Origin: Chitinophaga japonensis
Lineage (GTDB): Bacteria > Bacteroidota > Bacteroidia > Chitinophagales > Chitinophagaceae
DNA: 64,000 nt
NCBI RefSeq assembly: GCF_007830125.1
Contig: NZ_VLLG01000004.1
Location: forward strand, 794,326 to 858,325
Reading direction: 5' to 3'
A program made the position numbers and the translations under genes. Under the pieces are notes generated by a model. That model searched no databases. It was not told the origin of the DNA and saw only the letters and a program-made list of their open reading frames with translations. Of this stretch, positions 7,709 through 15,680 are shown piece after piece. Position 1 is the stretch's first letter, and every line of letters begins with the position of its first letter.

Positions 7709-8521
7709 ATGCATCAGCAATTTAAAGACCAGGTAGTGGTGATCACCGGCGGCACCTCCGGTATCGGTAAAGCCCTCGCCGGCGCATGGCTGCAGGCCGG
7801 CGCACAGGTAGCCGTTTGCGGCAGGAAACAGGAAACGCTCAGCGCCCTGCAGCAGGCCCCTGCCATGGCAGGCGTCTTTACCTATGTGGCAGACGTAAGC
7901 CGGGAGGCAGATTGTAAAGCCTTTATCGATGCCGTCCTGCAACAGTTCGGCAGGATAGACATCCTGGTCAATAATGCCGGCATCTCCATGCGCGCCCTGT
8001 TTAAGGAGGCCTCCGTGGACGTGCTCAAAACCCTGATGGACATTAATTTCTGGGGCACGGTATACTGCACCAAATATGCCCTGCCGGCCATACTGGCCGC
8101 CAAAGGCACCATTGCAGGCATCTCCTCCATCGCCGGCTACCGCGGACTGCCGGGCCGTACCGGCTACTCCGCCTCCAAATTTGCCATGCAGGGCTTCCTG
8201 GAAGCCCTCCGCACGGAAAATCTGCATACAGGCGTCAACGTAATGTGGATATGCCCCGGCTTTACGGCCTCGAATATACGTAACACAGCCCTCAACCAGC
8301 GCGGGCAGGTACAGGGCGAAACGCCCCTGGAAGAAGGCCGCCTCATGACTGCCGAAGCAGTAGCACAGGCTACCCTGCGGGCAATAGCCAGGCGCAAACG
8401 CACGCTGGTGCTCACTTCCCAGGGTAAGCTCACCGTATGGCTCAGCAGGCTCCTGCCCGGCGTACTGGATGGCCTCGTATATAATCACTTCAAAAAAGAG
8501 CCGGGATCGCCGCTGCAATAA
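7709..8521 (+). CDS. short-chain dehydrogenase/reductase
   Basis: 270 residues, classical SDR: TGGTSGIG at 13-20, VNNAG at 87-91, catalytic Ser139 or Ser140, Tyr153 and Lys157 (YSASK). The C-terminal part has a hydrophobic patch (LTVWLSRLLPGVLDGLVY) as in the membrane-associated SDRs related to 3-ketodihydrosphingosine reductase or YqjQ/DltE-like proteins. That suggests a lipid-like substrate, but this is inference. It is GC-rich like the core genome, so unlike the SDRs at 2600 and 3476 it is probably native. It is monocistronic or heads a short unit with the gene at 8697 (175-base gap). Confidence 0.88.
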   Translation: MHQQFKDQVVVITGGTSGIGKALAGAWLQAGAQVAVCGRKQETLSALQQAPAMAGVFTYVADVSREADCKAFIDAVLQQFGRIDILVNNAGISMRALFKEASVDVLKTLMDINFWGTVYCTKYALPAILAAKGTIAGISSIAGYRGLPGRTGYSASKFAMQGFLEALRTENLHTGVNVMWICPGFTASNIRNTALNQRGQVQGETPLEEGRLMTAEAVAQATLRAIARRKRTLVLTSQGKLTVWLSRLLPGVLDGLVYNHFKKEPGSPLQ

Positions 8522-8654
8522 GCGCCCGGCGCCCGGCTTTCAGCAACAGGATTTTTACATACCAGCAGCTAAAAGCCAACCGCTAATAGCTATTTTTTGC
8601 CTTTCTTTGCACATAGTTTGGTAAGCCCCCGGCCTGGTTGTCATTATAGATCCG

Positions 8655-8689
8655 GGGTTTGGGATTTGGAATCTGGAATTTGGGATTTA
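8655..8689 (+). repeat. GGGATTTGGAATTT-type spacer repeat
   Basis: A short run of near-identical 7-8 base words (GGGATTT, GGAATCT, GGAATTT, GGGATTT) just upstream of the SAM hydrolase gene. The same words occur as an inverted pair at 13334-13456, so this looks like a dispersed intergenic repeat family. Confidence 0.6.
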
Positions 8690-8696
8690 ATCATAC

Positions 8697-9524
8697 ATGT
8701 CCATTATTACGCTCACATCAGATATTGGTTATCAGGACTACCTGGTTGGCGCCATCAAAGGCCAGCTATGGCAGGACTGTCCCGGTTGCCATGTAGCGGA
8801 CATCAGCCACCACATCTCCCCTTTCAACCTCCCGCAGGCCACCTACATCTGTAAAAGCGCGTTTGCCTGGTACCCGCCCGGCGCCTTTCACATGGTGCTC
8901 ATCAACCTGTTTGACCGCAAAGCCAGCCACCTGCTGCTGGCTCAATGGCAGGGCCAGTATATCGCCTGCGCCGATAACGGGCTTATTACCATGATCACCG
9001 GCGCGCAGGCCGTCCCGGTCGTTAAGCTGCTCCTGGAAGAAGGCCAGCCCCGCAACACCTTCACCATCATCCGCCGCTTTGCGCAGGCCTATAAAGCCCT
9101 GCAGAACGGCCAGCCCTGGGAGCAGCTCGGCGAACCCGCCACGGACATCGTAGTGAAGAACAACCTCCAGCCCCTTACCGGCGCCGACTATATCGAAGGC
9201 CAGATCATCCATATCGATAACTTCGAGAATGTGGTGGTCAACATTACCCGCGAACAGTTTGAAGCGCAGCGCGGCCAGCGGAAATTCAGGATCTATTTCC
9301 GCCGGGATGAGGTCATCAGCCAGCTCTCCGAAACCTATGCCGATGTGGCCGAAGGCCAGAAGCTGGCCCTCTTCAACGCCGCCGGCTACCTGGAGATCGC
9401 TATCAACAAAGGCAATGCCGCCGGCCTCTTCGGCCTCCGCAGCTTCAGCCGCGACCAGCTCACCCAGCCCGCCGGCTACCAGCACCTCTCCTTCTACCAG
9501 ACCGTCCGCATCATCTTTGAATAA
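8697..9524 (+). CDS. SAM hydroxide adenosyltransferase (DUF62)
   Basis: 275 residues of the DUF62 family, which splits S-adenosylmethionine with hydroxide to adenosine and methionine. Family marks are the start ITLTSDIGYQDYLVGAIKG (Asp9 in the substrate pocket), the HxISPFNLPQA segment, and the C-terminal beta-domain block NFENVVVNITRE. The length is that of the hydroxide-using enzymes. I see no room for the extra loop typical of true fluorinases and chlorinases, so halogenation is unlikely. Cytoplasmic. The upstream gap carries a low-complexity repeat (8655-8689) related to one at 13334-13456. Confidence 0.85.
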   Translation: MSIITLTSDIGYQDYLVGAIKGQLWQDCPGCHVADISHHISPFNLPQATYICKSAFAWYPPGAFHMVLINLFDRKASHLLLAQWQGQYIACADNGLITMITGAQAVPVVKLLLEEGQPRNTFTIIRRFAQAYKALQNGQPWEQLGEPATDIVVKNNLQPLTGADYIEGQIIHIDNFENVVVNITREQFEAQRGQRKFRIYFRRDEVISQLSETYADVAEGQKLALFNAAGYLEIAINKGNAAGLFGLRSFSRDQLTQPAGYQHLSFYQTVRIIFE

Positions 9525-9704
9525 GCGGGCCCCTCCTATAAACAAAAAGATATTATATAAAAAGTTAAAACAGTTTCACTAAATAGCATAATTTGCTACT
9601 TTTTCTATTTTTGTCGGACTTTCAAACCGCCCTGTAAAACCCGGCGGCGGAAAAGGCCATTAAAGGAAACAGAAAACCAATTACGAAATAAATATTATTA
9701 ACAG

Positions 9705-12700
9705 ATGGATTTTAAAAGGACGAACAACATTGTAGGCTGGCTCGTTTGTATTATTGCCTGCACTGTTTACATTATGACCATGGAAGCTACCGGCAGCTTG
9801 TGGGACTGCGGTGAGTTCATCTCCAGCGCCTATAAGGTGCAGGTGCCGCACCCCCCCGGCGCTCCGCTGTTCGTGCTGCTTGGCAGGCTGTTCACCATGT
9901 TCCTCAAGCCCTCCCAGGCCGCCCTTGGCGTAAACCTGATGTCCGCCCTGTCCAGCGGATTTACGATCCTCTTCCTCTTCTGGACCATCACCCACTTTGC
10001 GCGCCGCCTTATGGTGCAGCCGGGTGAGGCCATCAGCCGGGAGAAAATGATCGCCATCATGGGCGCCGGCGTAGTGGGAGCCCTGGCCTACACGTTCTCC
10101 GATTCCTTCTGGTTCTCCGCTGTGGAAGGCGAGGTATACGCCATGTCCTCCCTGTTCACCGCCATCGTTTTCTGGGCCATCCTCAAATGGGAGCATGAGG
10201 CGGACGAGCCCTATGCCGACCGCTGGATCGTGTTCATCGCCTTCATGATGGGCCTCTCCATCGGTGTGCACCTGCTCAACCTCCTGACCATACCGGCCAT
10301 CGTAATGGTATATTATTTCAAACGCTATAAAGTAACCTCCTGGGGCGCCTTCTGGGCCTTCCTGGTAGGTTGTATCATCACAGGCCTGCTGCAGAAGTTC
10401 ATCATCCAGGATACCGTCAAGGCATCCGGTTACATGGATGTGTTCTTTGTAAATACCCTGGGCCTGCCCTTCTTTACCGGTTTCGCCTTCTACTTCATCG
10501 TGATCGTGGCCCTGCTGCTGTACGGCTACCGCAAGCCGCAGTTCGGCTGGTACGCCCCGCTGATCCTGATCGCCTCCGTGATCATTATCCCGGCCTTTAA
10601 TGCCGCAGACGGCGGAGGAATGATATTCGTGAAGCTGCTGCTGGCCGCCGCCGTGCTGCTGATCCCCTACTTCCTGAAGCTGCTGGGCGTGAAAACGAAC
10701 GTGGCCGCTACCGCGCACTTCAGCCGCCTTACCATTTCATGCATCCTTTTCCTGTTGCTGGGCTACTCCACCTACATCACCACCATGGTGCGCTCTACCG
10801 CCAACCCTTCCGTGGATATGTACAACGTGGACAATCCCATCTCCCTGGTAGGTTACCTGGGACGTGAGCAGTACGGCGATTTCCCCCTGCTCTACGGCCA
10901 GGTGTTCACCGCCCGCCCGGTAGAGTACAAGGAAACCGGCAATGTATATGCCCGTGGCAAGGACAAATACGAGATAGCCGGCAAAAAAGTAGTGCCGGTA
11001 TACGCCGCAGAAGATAAAATGCTCTTCCCCCGCGTATGGGACGCCAGCAATGACCAGGGCCACGCGGATTACTACCGCAGCTTCCTGGGCCTGCAGCCCG
11101 GCGAGAAGCCCAACTTTGCGGACAATATCAAGTTCTTCCTGGGCTACCAGGTGAACTTCATGTACTTCCGTTACTTCATGTGGAACTTCTCCGGCCGCCA
11201 GAACGATACCCAGGGCTATGGCAACCCGCGCGACGGCAACTGGATATCCGGCATTCCTTTCCTGGATAATTTCCTCTATGGCGATCAGTCCATGATGCCC
11301 GACAGCCTGAAAGAGAACAAGGCCCATAACCGCCTGTTCCTCCTGCCGCTCATACTCGGCATCTTCGGCCTCATATTTCATTATAACCGCCACCGCAAGG
11401 ACTTTCTTATTGTAGGCCTGCTGTTCTTCTTCACCGGCTTTGCCATCGTGATGTACCTGAACCAGGCCGGCAACCAGCCCCGCGAACGTGACTACGCCTA
11501 CGTGGGCTCCTTCTACGCATTCGCCGTCTGGATCGGGCTGGGCGTGCTTTCTGTTTTCGAGTTCCTGAAAAAGAAGCTCAAACAGTCCGGTATCGCCGCT
11601 CCCCTGGCAGCCGCCGTCTGCCTGCTGGCAGTGCCCGTGCTCATGGGCGCCCAGGAATGGGATGACCATGACCGCTCTACCAAGACCATTGCCCGCGACG
11701 TAGCCAGGGATTACCTGGAGTCCTGCGCGCCTAATGCCATTCTCTTTACAGTAGGCGATAACGATACCTACCCCCTCTGGTACGCACAGGAAGTGGAAGG
11801 TATCCGCCCGGACGTGCGGGTGATCAACCTCAGCCTGCTGGGCGTGGACTGGTACATTGACCAGCAGCGCCAGAAAGTGAACCAGAGCGATCCGGTGCCC
11901 ATGACCTGGAGCCCGGACAAATACCGCGGCGAAAACCGCAACTACATCCGCTTCTATGATGCCGGCGTGTTCCCGCAGGATAAATTCTATAACCTGAAGG
12001 AAGTAATGGGCTTTATGGCCTCCGACGATCCCCGCGCCAGGCTCACCACCACAGACGGTACCCAGGAGAACTTCCTGCCCACGCAGAAACTGTTCATCCC
12101 TGTGAATGTGGCCGGAGTGATCAAAAGCGGTGTGGTGGACATCAAGGACAGCTCCAGGATATTGCCGCAGCTACCCTTCCAGATCAACAAGAACTACCTG
12201 CTCAAGAACGACCTGGCAGTGTATGATATCATTGCGGCCAACGAATGGAAAAGGCCCATCTATTTCACCAGCCCCACAGACCTGGGACTGAACGATTACC
12301 TCCGTATGGACGGCCTCACCTACCGCCTGGTGCCCCTGCGCAAGGAGCCGAGCAACGATATGCTGGGCGCCGACTTTAACGTGAACGCACCGGTGATGTA
12401 CAACAACCTGATGACGAAGTTCACCTTCGGTGGCGCACAGGTGGAAGGCACCTATTTTGACGAGCCAAACCGCAAGCTGCTGCAGTATCTCCGCAATTCC
12501 TACACCCGCCTGGGCACCGTGCTGGCGCAGCGCAACCAGAAGGATTCCGCCCTGGCCGTGCTCAACAAAGCGGACAAAGGCCTGCTGGACAGCAACTTCC
12601 CCTACGCCATGACATCGCCCAACAACATGCATAACTACAGCTCGCTGCAGACCGCCTATGCCTACTACCTGGCCGGCGATAGCAAAAAAGCGAACGAGAT

Positions 12701-12935
12701 CGCCGGTAAGATATCCCGCGATTGCCAGCAGCAGTTGGAGTACTACCGCTCCCTGCCGGCCTCCAAGCTCACCAACGATCTGCAGCGCGACGGGCAGATG
12801 GCGGAACAGTTCCTGTCCCTGCTGCAACGCATGAAGGAAGACTTTGGCGGTGCGCCTGCGAAACCGGGTGAACTGCCCGGCAACATGAATACCGGGGCAG
12901 ACTCCCCGCAGCAAAACGCGGATTCAGGTAAATAA
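9705..12935 (+). CDS. GT117/DUF2723 membrane protein, putative glycosyltransferase
   Basis: 1076 residues. The N-terminal half is a bundle of membrane helices of the GT-C type. The first periplasmic loop holds the DUF2723 signature WDCGEF (Asp34, Glu37) followed by VPHPPGAP. A second conserved patch, NQPRERDYAYVGSFYAF, lies near residue 590. The C-terminal half is a soluble periplasmic domain ending in helical, TPR-like repeats (about residues 900-1060) and a Pro/Gly/Asn-rich tail. DUF2723 proteins are classed as GT117, related to protein O-mannosyltransferases, and are thought to use polyprenyl-phosphate sugars to glycosylate exported proteins. The acceptor here is unknown. Alone on the plus strand with a 180-base leader. 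Confidence 0.85.
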   Translation: MDFKRTNNIVGWLVCIIACTVYIMTMEATGSLWDCGEFISSAYKVQVPHPPGAPLFVLLGRLFTMFLKPSQAALGVNLMSALSSGFTILFLFWTITHFARRLMVQPGEAISREKMIAIMGAGVVGALAYTFSDSFWFSAVEGEVYAMSSLFTAIVFWAILKWEHEADEPYADRWIVFIAFMMGLSIGVHLLNLLTIPAIVMVYYFKRYKVTSWGAFWAFLVGCIITGLLQKFIIQDTVKASGYMDVFFVNTLGLPFFTGFAFYFIVIVALLLYGYRKPQFGWYAPLILIASVIIIPAFNAADGGGMIFVKLLLAAAVLLIPYFLKLLGVKTNVAATAHFSRLTISCILFLLLGYSTYITTMVRSTANPSVDMYNVDNPISLVGYLGREQYGDFPLLYGQVFTARPVEYKETGNVYARGKDKYEIAGKKVVPVYAAEDKMLFPRVWDASNDQGHADYYRSFLGLQPGEKPNFADNIKFFLGYQVNFMYFRYFMWNFSGRQNDTQGYGNPRDGNWISGIPFLDNFLYGDQSMMPDSLKENKAHNRLFLLPLILGIFGLIFHYNRHRKDFLIVGLLFFFTGFAIVMYLNQAGNQPRERDYAYVGSFYAFAVWIGLGVLSVFEFLKKKLKQSGIAAPLAAAVCLLAVPVLMGAQEWDDHDRSTKTIARDVARDYLESCAPNAILFTVGDNDTYPLWYAQEVEGIRPDVRVINLSLLGVDWYIDQQRQKVNQSDPVPMTWSPDKYRGENRNYIRFYDAGVFPQDKFYNLKEVMGFMASDDPRARLTTTDGTQENFLPTQKLFIPVNVAGVIKSGVVDIKDSSRILPQLPFQINKNYLLKNDLAVYDIIAANEWKRPIYFTSPTDLGLNDYLRMDGLTYRLVPLRKEPSNDMLGADFNVNAPVMYNNLMTKFTFGGAQVEGTYFDEPNRKLLQYLRNSYTRLGTVLAQRNQKDSALAVLNKADKGLLDSNFPYAMTSPNNMHNYSSLQTAYAYYLAGDSKKANEIAGKISRDCQQQLEYYRSLPASKLTNDLQRDGQMAEQFLSLLQRMKEDFGGAPAKPGELPGNMNTGADSPQQNADSGK

Positions 12936-12981
12936 TTAAGTTAGTAATGAAACCGACCGCTTAAAAGACGTATATTAACGA

Positions 12982-13386
12982 ATGAAAAATATTTTACGGT
13001 GGGAAGAAGCAGCGTTGCTGCTTCTTTCGCTGTTTTTATTCCGGCTGCAAAGCCCCTATGCCTGGTGGATCTTCGCCGCCTGTTTCCTCTTACCGGACAT
13101 CAGCATGCTGGCCTACCTGGTCAATAACCGGGCCGGGGCCTGGGTATACAATCTGTTTCACCACAAGGGAGTGGCCATCGGGGTCTACCTGCTGGGATAT
13201 TACCTGGGAAATGATGTATGCCTGTTTACCGGCCTGCTGCTCCTGGGGCACGCTTCCTTTGACCGGGTGATGGGGTACGGGTTAAAATATATGACCAGCT
13301 TTCACGATACGCATTTGGGAAAGATTGGAAAGGAAAATTCCAAATCCCAAATACCAAATCCCAAAGGGCAGGCAGACCAGCAATAA
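12982..13386 (+). CDS. DUF4260 family small membrane protein
   Basis: 134 residues. The body to about residue 115 has the DUF4260 look: a short amphipathic start (LRWEEAALLLLSLFLF), the WWIFAACFLLPDISMLAY helix, NLFHHKG, and HASFDRVMGYGLKY-x3-FHDTHLGKIG, with conserved His/Asp residues in an otherwise membrane-embedded protein. Function unknown. The last 17 or so residues (ENSKSQIPNPKGQADQQ) are the translation of an intergenic repeat that has replaced the natural C-terminus. Follows the DUF2723 gene by 46 bases and is probably co-transcribed. Confidence 0.8.
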   Translation: MKNILRWEEAALLLLSLFLFRLQSPYAWWIFAACFLLPDISMLAYLVNNRAGAWVYNLFHHKGVAIGVYLLGYYLGNDVCLFTGLLLLGHASFDRVMGYGLKYMTSFHDTHLGKIGKENSKSQIPNPKGQADQQ

Positions 13387-13456
13387 CATTGAAAGCCCGC
13401 CATTAATCAGGCGATTGCCTCCATTTTGGGATTTGGTATTTGGAATTTGGGATTTT
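13334..13456. repeat. inverted pair of GGGATTTGG repeats (possible bidirectional terminator)
   Basis: A 32-base left arm (13334-13365) and a 32-base right arm (13425-13456) are inverted copies: the outer 19 bases of one end match exactly and the rest differ only by order of the GGAATTT and GGGATTT words. The arms could fold into a long hairpin with a 59-base loop. It sits between two convergent genes, the left arm inside the end of the DUF4260 frame, and the right arm ends 5 bases before the isomerase stop. Confidence 0.7.
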
Positions 13457-13461
13457 CACCC

Positions 13462-14310
13462 CTACAATTTATTGACCACTGATCTCCAGAACGCAGCGCT
13501 CTCCTTTACCTCCGGCACACTGTTCTCCCAGTGGTATTCATATTCTGCGGAGAACAGGCCGCGGAACTGTTGTTTCTTCAGCTCTTTCAGCACACCGGGT
13601 ATATTGCTCACGCCGTTGCCCCACACCACGTCATGCGCCTGGCGTGATTTTTCATGCATGTCCTTCACGTGCAGGCTCAGCACATGGCCCTGCAGCTTTT
13701 TAATGCACTCCACCGGGTCCAGGCCGGAGCGCACCCAGTGGCCAATGTCCGCGCAGGCGCCAAACAGCGGGCTCCTGCCCTCTACAGCCGCCAGTACGCT
13801 GTCCGGGTGCCAGTAATGGCTGGGCCGCGGGTGGTCATGAATGGCCACCTTGATCTGATATCGGTCGCACAGGCTGGAGATCAGGTCCCAGTGCTCGTTC
13901 TTCGGCTCGGCGGTGATCACCTGTATACCCATTTCCTTCGCAAAGTCAAACACCTGGCGCCATTCCTCCTCATCCTTGGGAGACACGACTCCATAGCCTA
14001 CCAGTTGCTTGTTCTTCTTTTTGAACAGCGCCTTCAGCTTTTCGCGGGTGGAAGCGTTCATCCGGAAATCCGTGGTGCCCTCGATACCGTCGCCGATACG
14101 CTGGCTGGAATAGCACTCCACGTAGTGGATACCGCAACTGTCCATTTTGTCCAGCGCCTCGGCCAGGGTAAAGCGGTTAAAGGTATACGCCTGTGCGCCC
14201 AGCATCCATCCCAGCTCATGCTCCATGTTCTGGGCCTTCGCCTGCCGCTCCCCTGCCGTAATGGCCAGTACGCCGGCCAGCAGGAAAGCATTCATCAGTT
14301 TTTTGATCAT
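13462..14310 (-). CDS. exported sugar phosphate isomerase/epimerase-like TIM-barrel protein
   Basis: 282 residues. The N-terminus MIKKLMNAFLLAGVLAITAG followed by AKA-QN is a Sec signal peptide, so the protein is periplasmic. The rest is an AP-endonuclease-2/xylose-isomerase-like barrel: GAQAYTFNRFTLAEALDKM at the first strand, then acidic and His residues placed for metal binding (ITAEPKNEHW, VAIHDHPRP, GACADIGHW, LHVKDMHE, FSAEYEY). Family members epimerise or isomerise sugars or act on keto-sugars; exported versions are common in Bacteroidota next to Gfo/Idh/MocA and DUF1080 genes. Here such a pair lies 3 kb away on the other strand. Substrate unknown. Confidence 0.82.
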   Translation of the reverse strand: MIKKLMNAFLLAGVLAITAGERQAKAQNMEHELGWMLGAQAYTFNRFTLAEALDKMDSCGIHYVECYSSQRIGDGIEGTTDFRMNASTREKLKALFKKKNKQLVGYGVVSPKDEEEWRQVFDFAKEMGIQVITAEPKNEHWDLISSLCDRYQIKVAIHDHPRPSHYWHPDSVLAAVEGRSPLFGACADIGHWVRSGLDPVECIKKLQGHVLSLHVKDMHEKSRQAHDVVWGNGVSNIPGVLKELKKQQFRGLFSAEYEYHWENSVPEVKESAAFWRSVVNKL

Positions 14311-14485
14311 GTATTTGTTTTTTAATTAGATGGTTGAATATCAGAACCGATCAGTGGTGAAAAATAGTCGGTTTTACCGGGAAAAGCAAGCCGCCCGTCA
14401 CGATGCCCGTCCATTCGCAGTGCTGGCGCCGGCTATCCCACTCCACTCCCTACTGTTAACTTTTTTCTGTAATTTTAAAAATGAC

Positions 14486-14491
14486 AGGAGG
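14486..14491 (+). promoter_or_regulatory. strong Shine-Dalgarno site of the VWA gene
   Basis: AGGAGG lies 8 bases before the ATG at 14500. Almost no other gene here has such a site, as expected for Bacteroidota, so the strength is unusual and it fixes this start. Confidence 0.75.
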
Positions 14492-14499
14492 TTTTTAAG

Positions 14500-15594
14500 A
14501 TGCGAGGAATACAATTTTCCAGGTTTGTGCCTGGTGAGAATGACAAATCGCCGTTTGAGCAGTTACTGGACCTTTTCACACAGCTCCTTACCTACACCAG
14601 CGGCGATGTAACGGAAGCCCTGCAATGGCTGACAGAACTGGATAAAGAATATAGCCTGACCAACGAAGAGTATGGTATAGGCGATTTTATACAGGAGCTG
14701 AAAGACAAAGGCTACATCCGTGAAAATGAAGAAAGCGGCCAGATCAGCATTACCGCGAAAACAGAACAGGATATCCGCAAAAAAGCGCTGGAAGAGATCT
14801 TCGGCAAGCTGAAAAAGTCCACCATCGGCGATCATAATATCCGCAAATCCGGCCAGGGCGATGAACTGAATGCAGACACCCGCGCCTACCAGTTTGGCGA
14901 TCCCCTGGAACAGATAGATGTGACCGCTTCCCTGCGGAACGCACAGATCAACCATGGCATCGATGCCTTTTCCATCAGCCAGGACGACCTGGAAATAAAG
15001 GAAACCGACTTCAAAACGCAGACATCCACTGCCCTGATGATCGACATTTCCCATTCCATGATCCTGTACGGCGAAGACCGCATTACGCCCGCCAAAAAAG
15101 TGGCTATGGCGCTCAGCGAGCTGATCACCACCCGCTATCCCAAGGATACGCTGGACATTATCGTGTTTGGCAACGATGCCTGGCAGATAGAGATCAAGGA
15201 CCTGCCCTACCTGCAGGTGGGCCCCTTCCACACCAATACGGTGGCGGGCCTGGAGCTGGCCATGGACATCCTGCGCAGGCGGCGCAATCCCAACAAGCAG
15301 ATATTCATGATCACCGACGGCAAGCCTACCTGCCTCAGGAACGGCAAGCAATATTACAAGAACAGCTTCGGCCTGGACCGTAAAATACTGAACCGCACGC
15401 TGAACCTGGCCGCGCAGTGCAAGAAGCTGAAAATACCCATCACTACCTTTATGGTAGCCACCGATCCCTGGTTGCAGAAATTCGTAACGGAATTTACCGA
15501 AACCAACAACGGGAAGGCATTCTTCTCCGGCACCGATAAACTGGGACAGTTCCTGTTCTATGATTTTGAAAGCGGGAAGAAGAAACTGTTATAA
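14500..15594 (+). CDS. VWA domain protein, partner of AAA+ ATPase
   Basis: 364 residues, cytoplasmic. Residues 1-170 are a helical, charged region. A von Willebrand A domain follows, with an intact MIDAS: Asp182-x-Ser184-x-Ser186 (DISHS), a Thr in FHTNTVAG, and Asp in MITDGKPT. It binds a divalent metal and works as a ligand-presenting adaptor. The next gene, 86 bases on, encodes a magnesium-chelatase-like AAA+ ATPase. Such VWA/AAA+ pairs are known as co-acting chaperone or metal-insertion modules (ChlD/ChlI, CoxE/CoxD, RavA/ViaA). The client is not indicated by neighbours. The start is set by a strong AGGAGG. Confidence 0.88.
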   Translation: MRGIQFSRFVPGENDKSPFEQLLDLFTQLLTYTSGDVTEALQWLTELDKEYSLTNEEYGIGDFIQELKDKGYIRENEESGQISITAKTEQDIRKKALEEIFGKLKKSTIGDHNIRKSGQGDELNADTRAYQFGDPLEQIDVTASLRNAQINHGIDAFSISQDDLEIKETDFKTQTSTALMIDISHSMILYGEDRITPAKKVAMALSELITTRYPKDTLDIIVFGNDAWQIEIKDLPYLQVGPFHTNTVAGLELAMDILRRRRNPNKQIFMITDGKPTCLRNGKQYYKNSFGLDRKILNRTLNLAAQCKKLKIPITTFMVATDPWLQKFVTEFTETNNGKAFFSGTDKLGQFLFYDFESGKKKLL

Positions 15595-15645
15595 TATAAT
15601 GTGCAGATATGCAAATGTGCAGATGTGCGGCCGGCATCCGCACCT

Positions 15646-15677
15646 GTTAATTATTAACTCTTAATTATTAATTATAA
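15646..15677 (+). repeat. TTAATTATTAA-type spacer repeat
   Basis: The VWA-AAA gap contains TTAATTATTAA words ending just before the ATPase start, preceded by a GTGCAGAT/ATGTGCA run (15601-15629) and a GTGCGG...CCGCAC hairpin (15625-15643). The same AT words occur at 21787-21892 and 22841-22967. Confidence 0.5.
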
Positions 15678-15680
15678 GGG

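Noticed and set aside
8697-9524. Fluorinase or chlorinase function for the DUF62 protein
   Set aside because: The length and lack of an extra loop fit the hydroxide-using group, and no halometabolite genes are nearby.
8766-9545. Long open frame opposite the SAM hydroxide adenosyltransferase gene
   Set aside because: It is a shadow of a GC-rich gene with strong third-position bias, rich in Gly, Ala, Val and Leu runs, with no motif or start signal. The many other long antisense frames (for example opposite dnaE, the DUF2723 gene and SusC) are the same.
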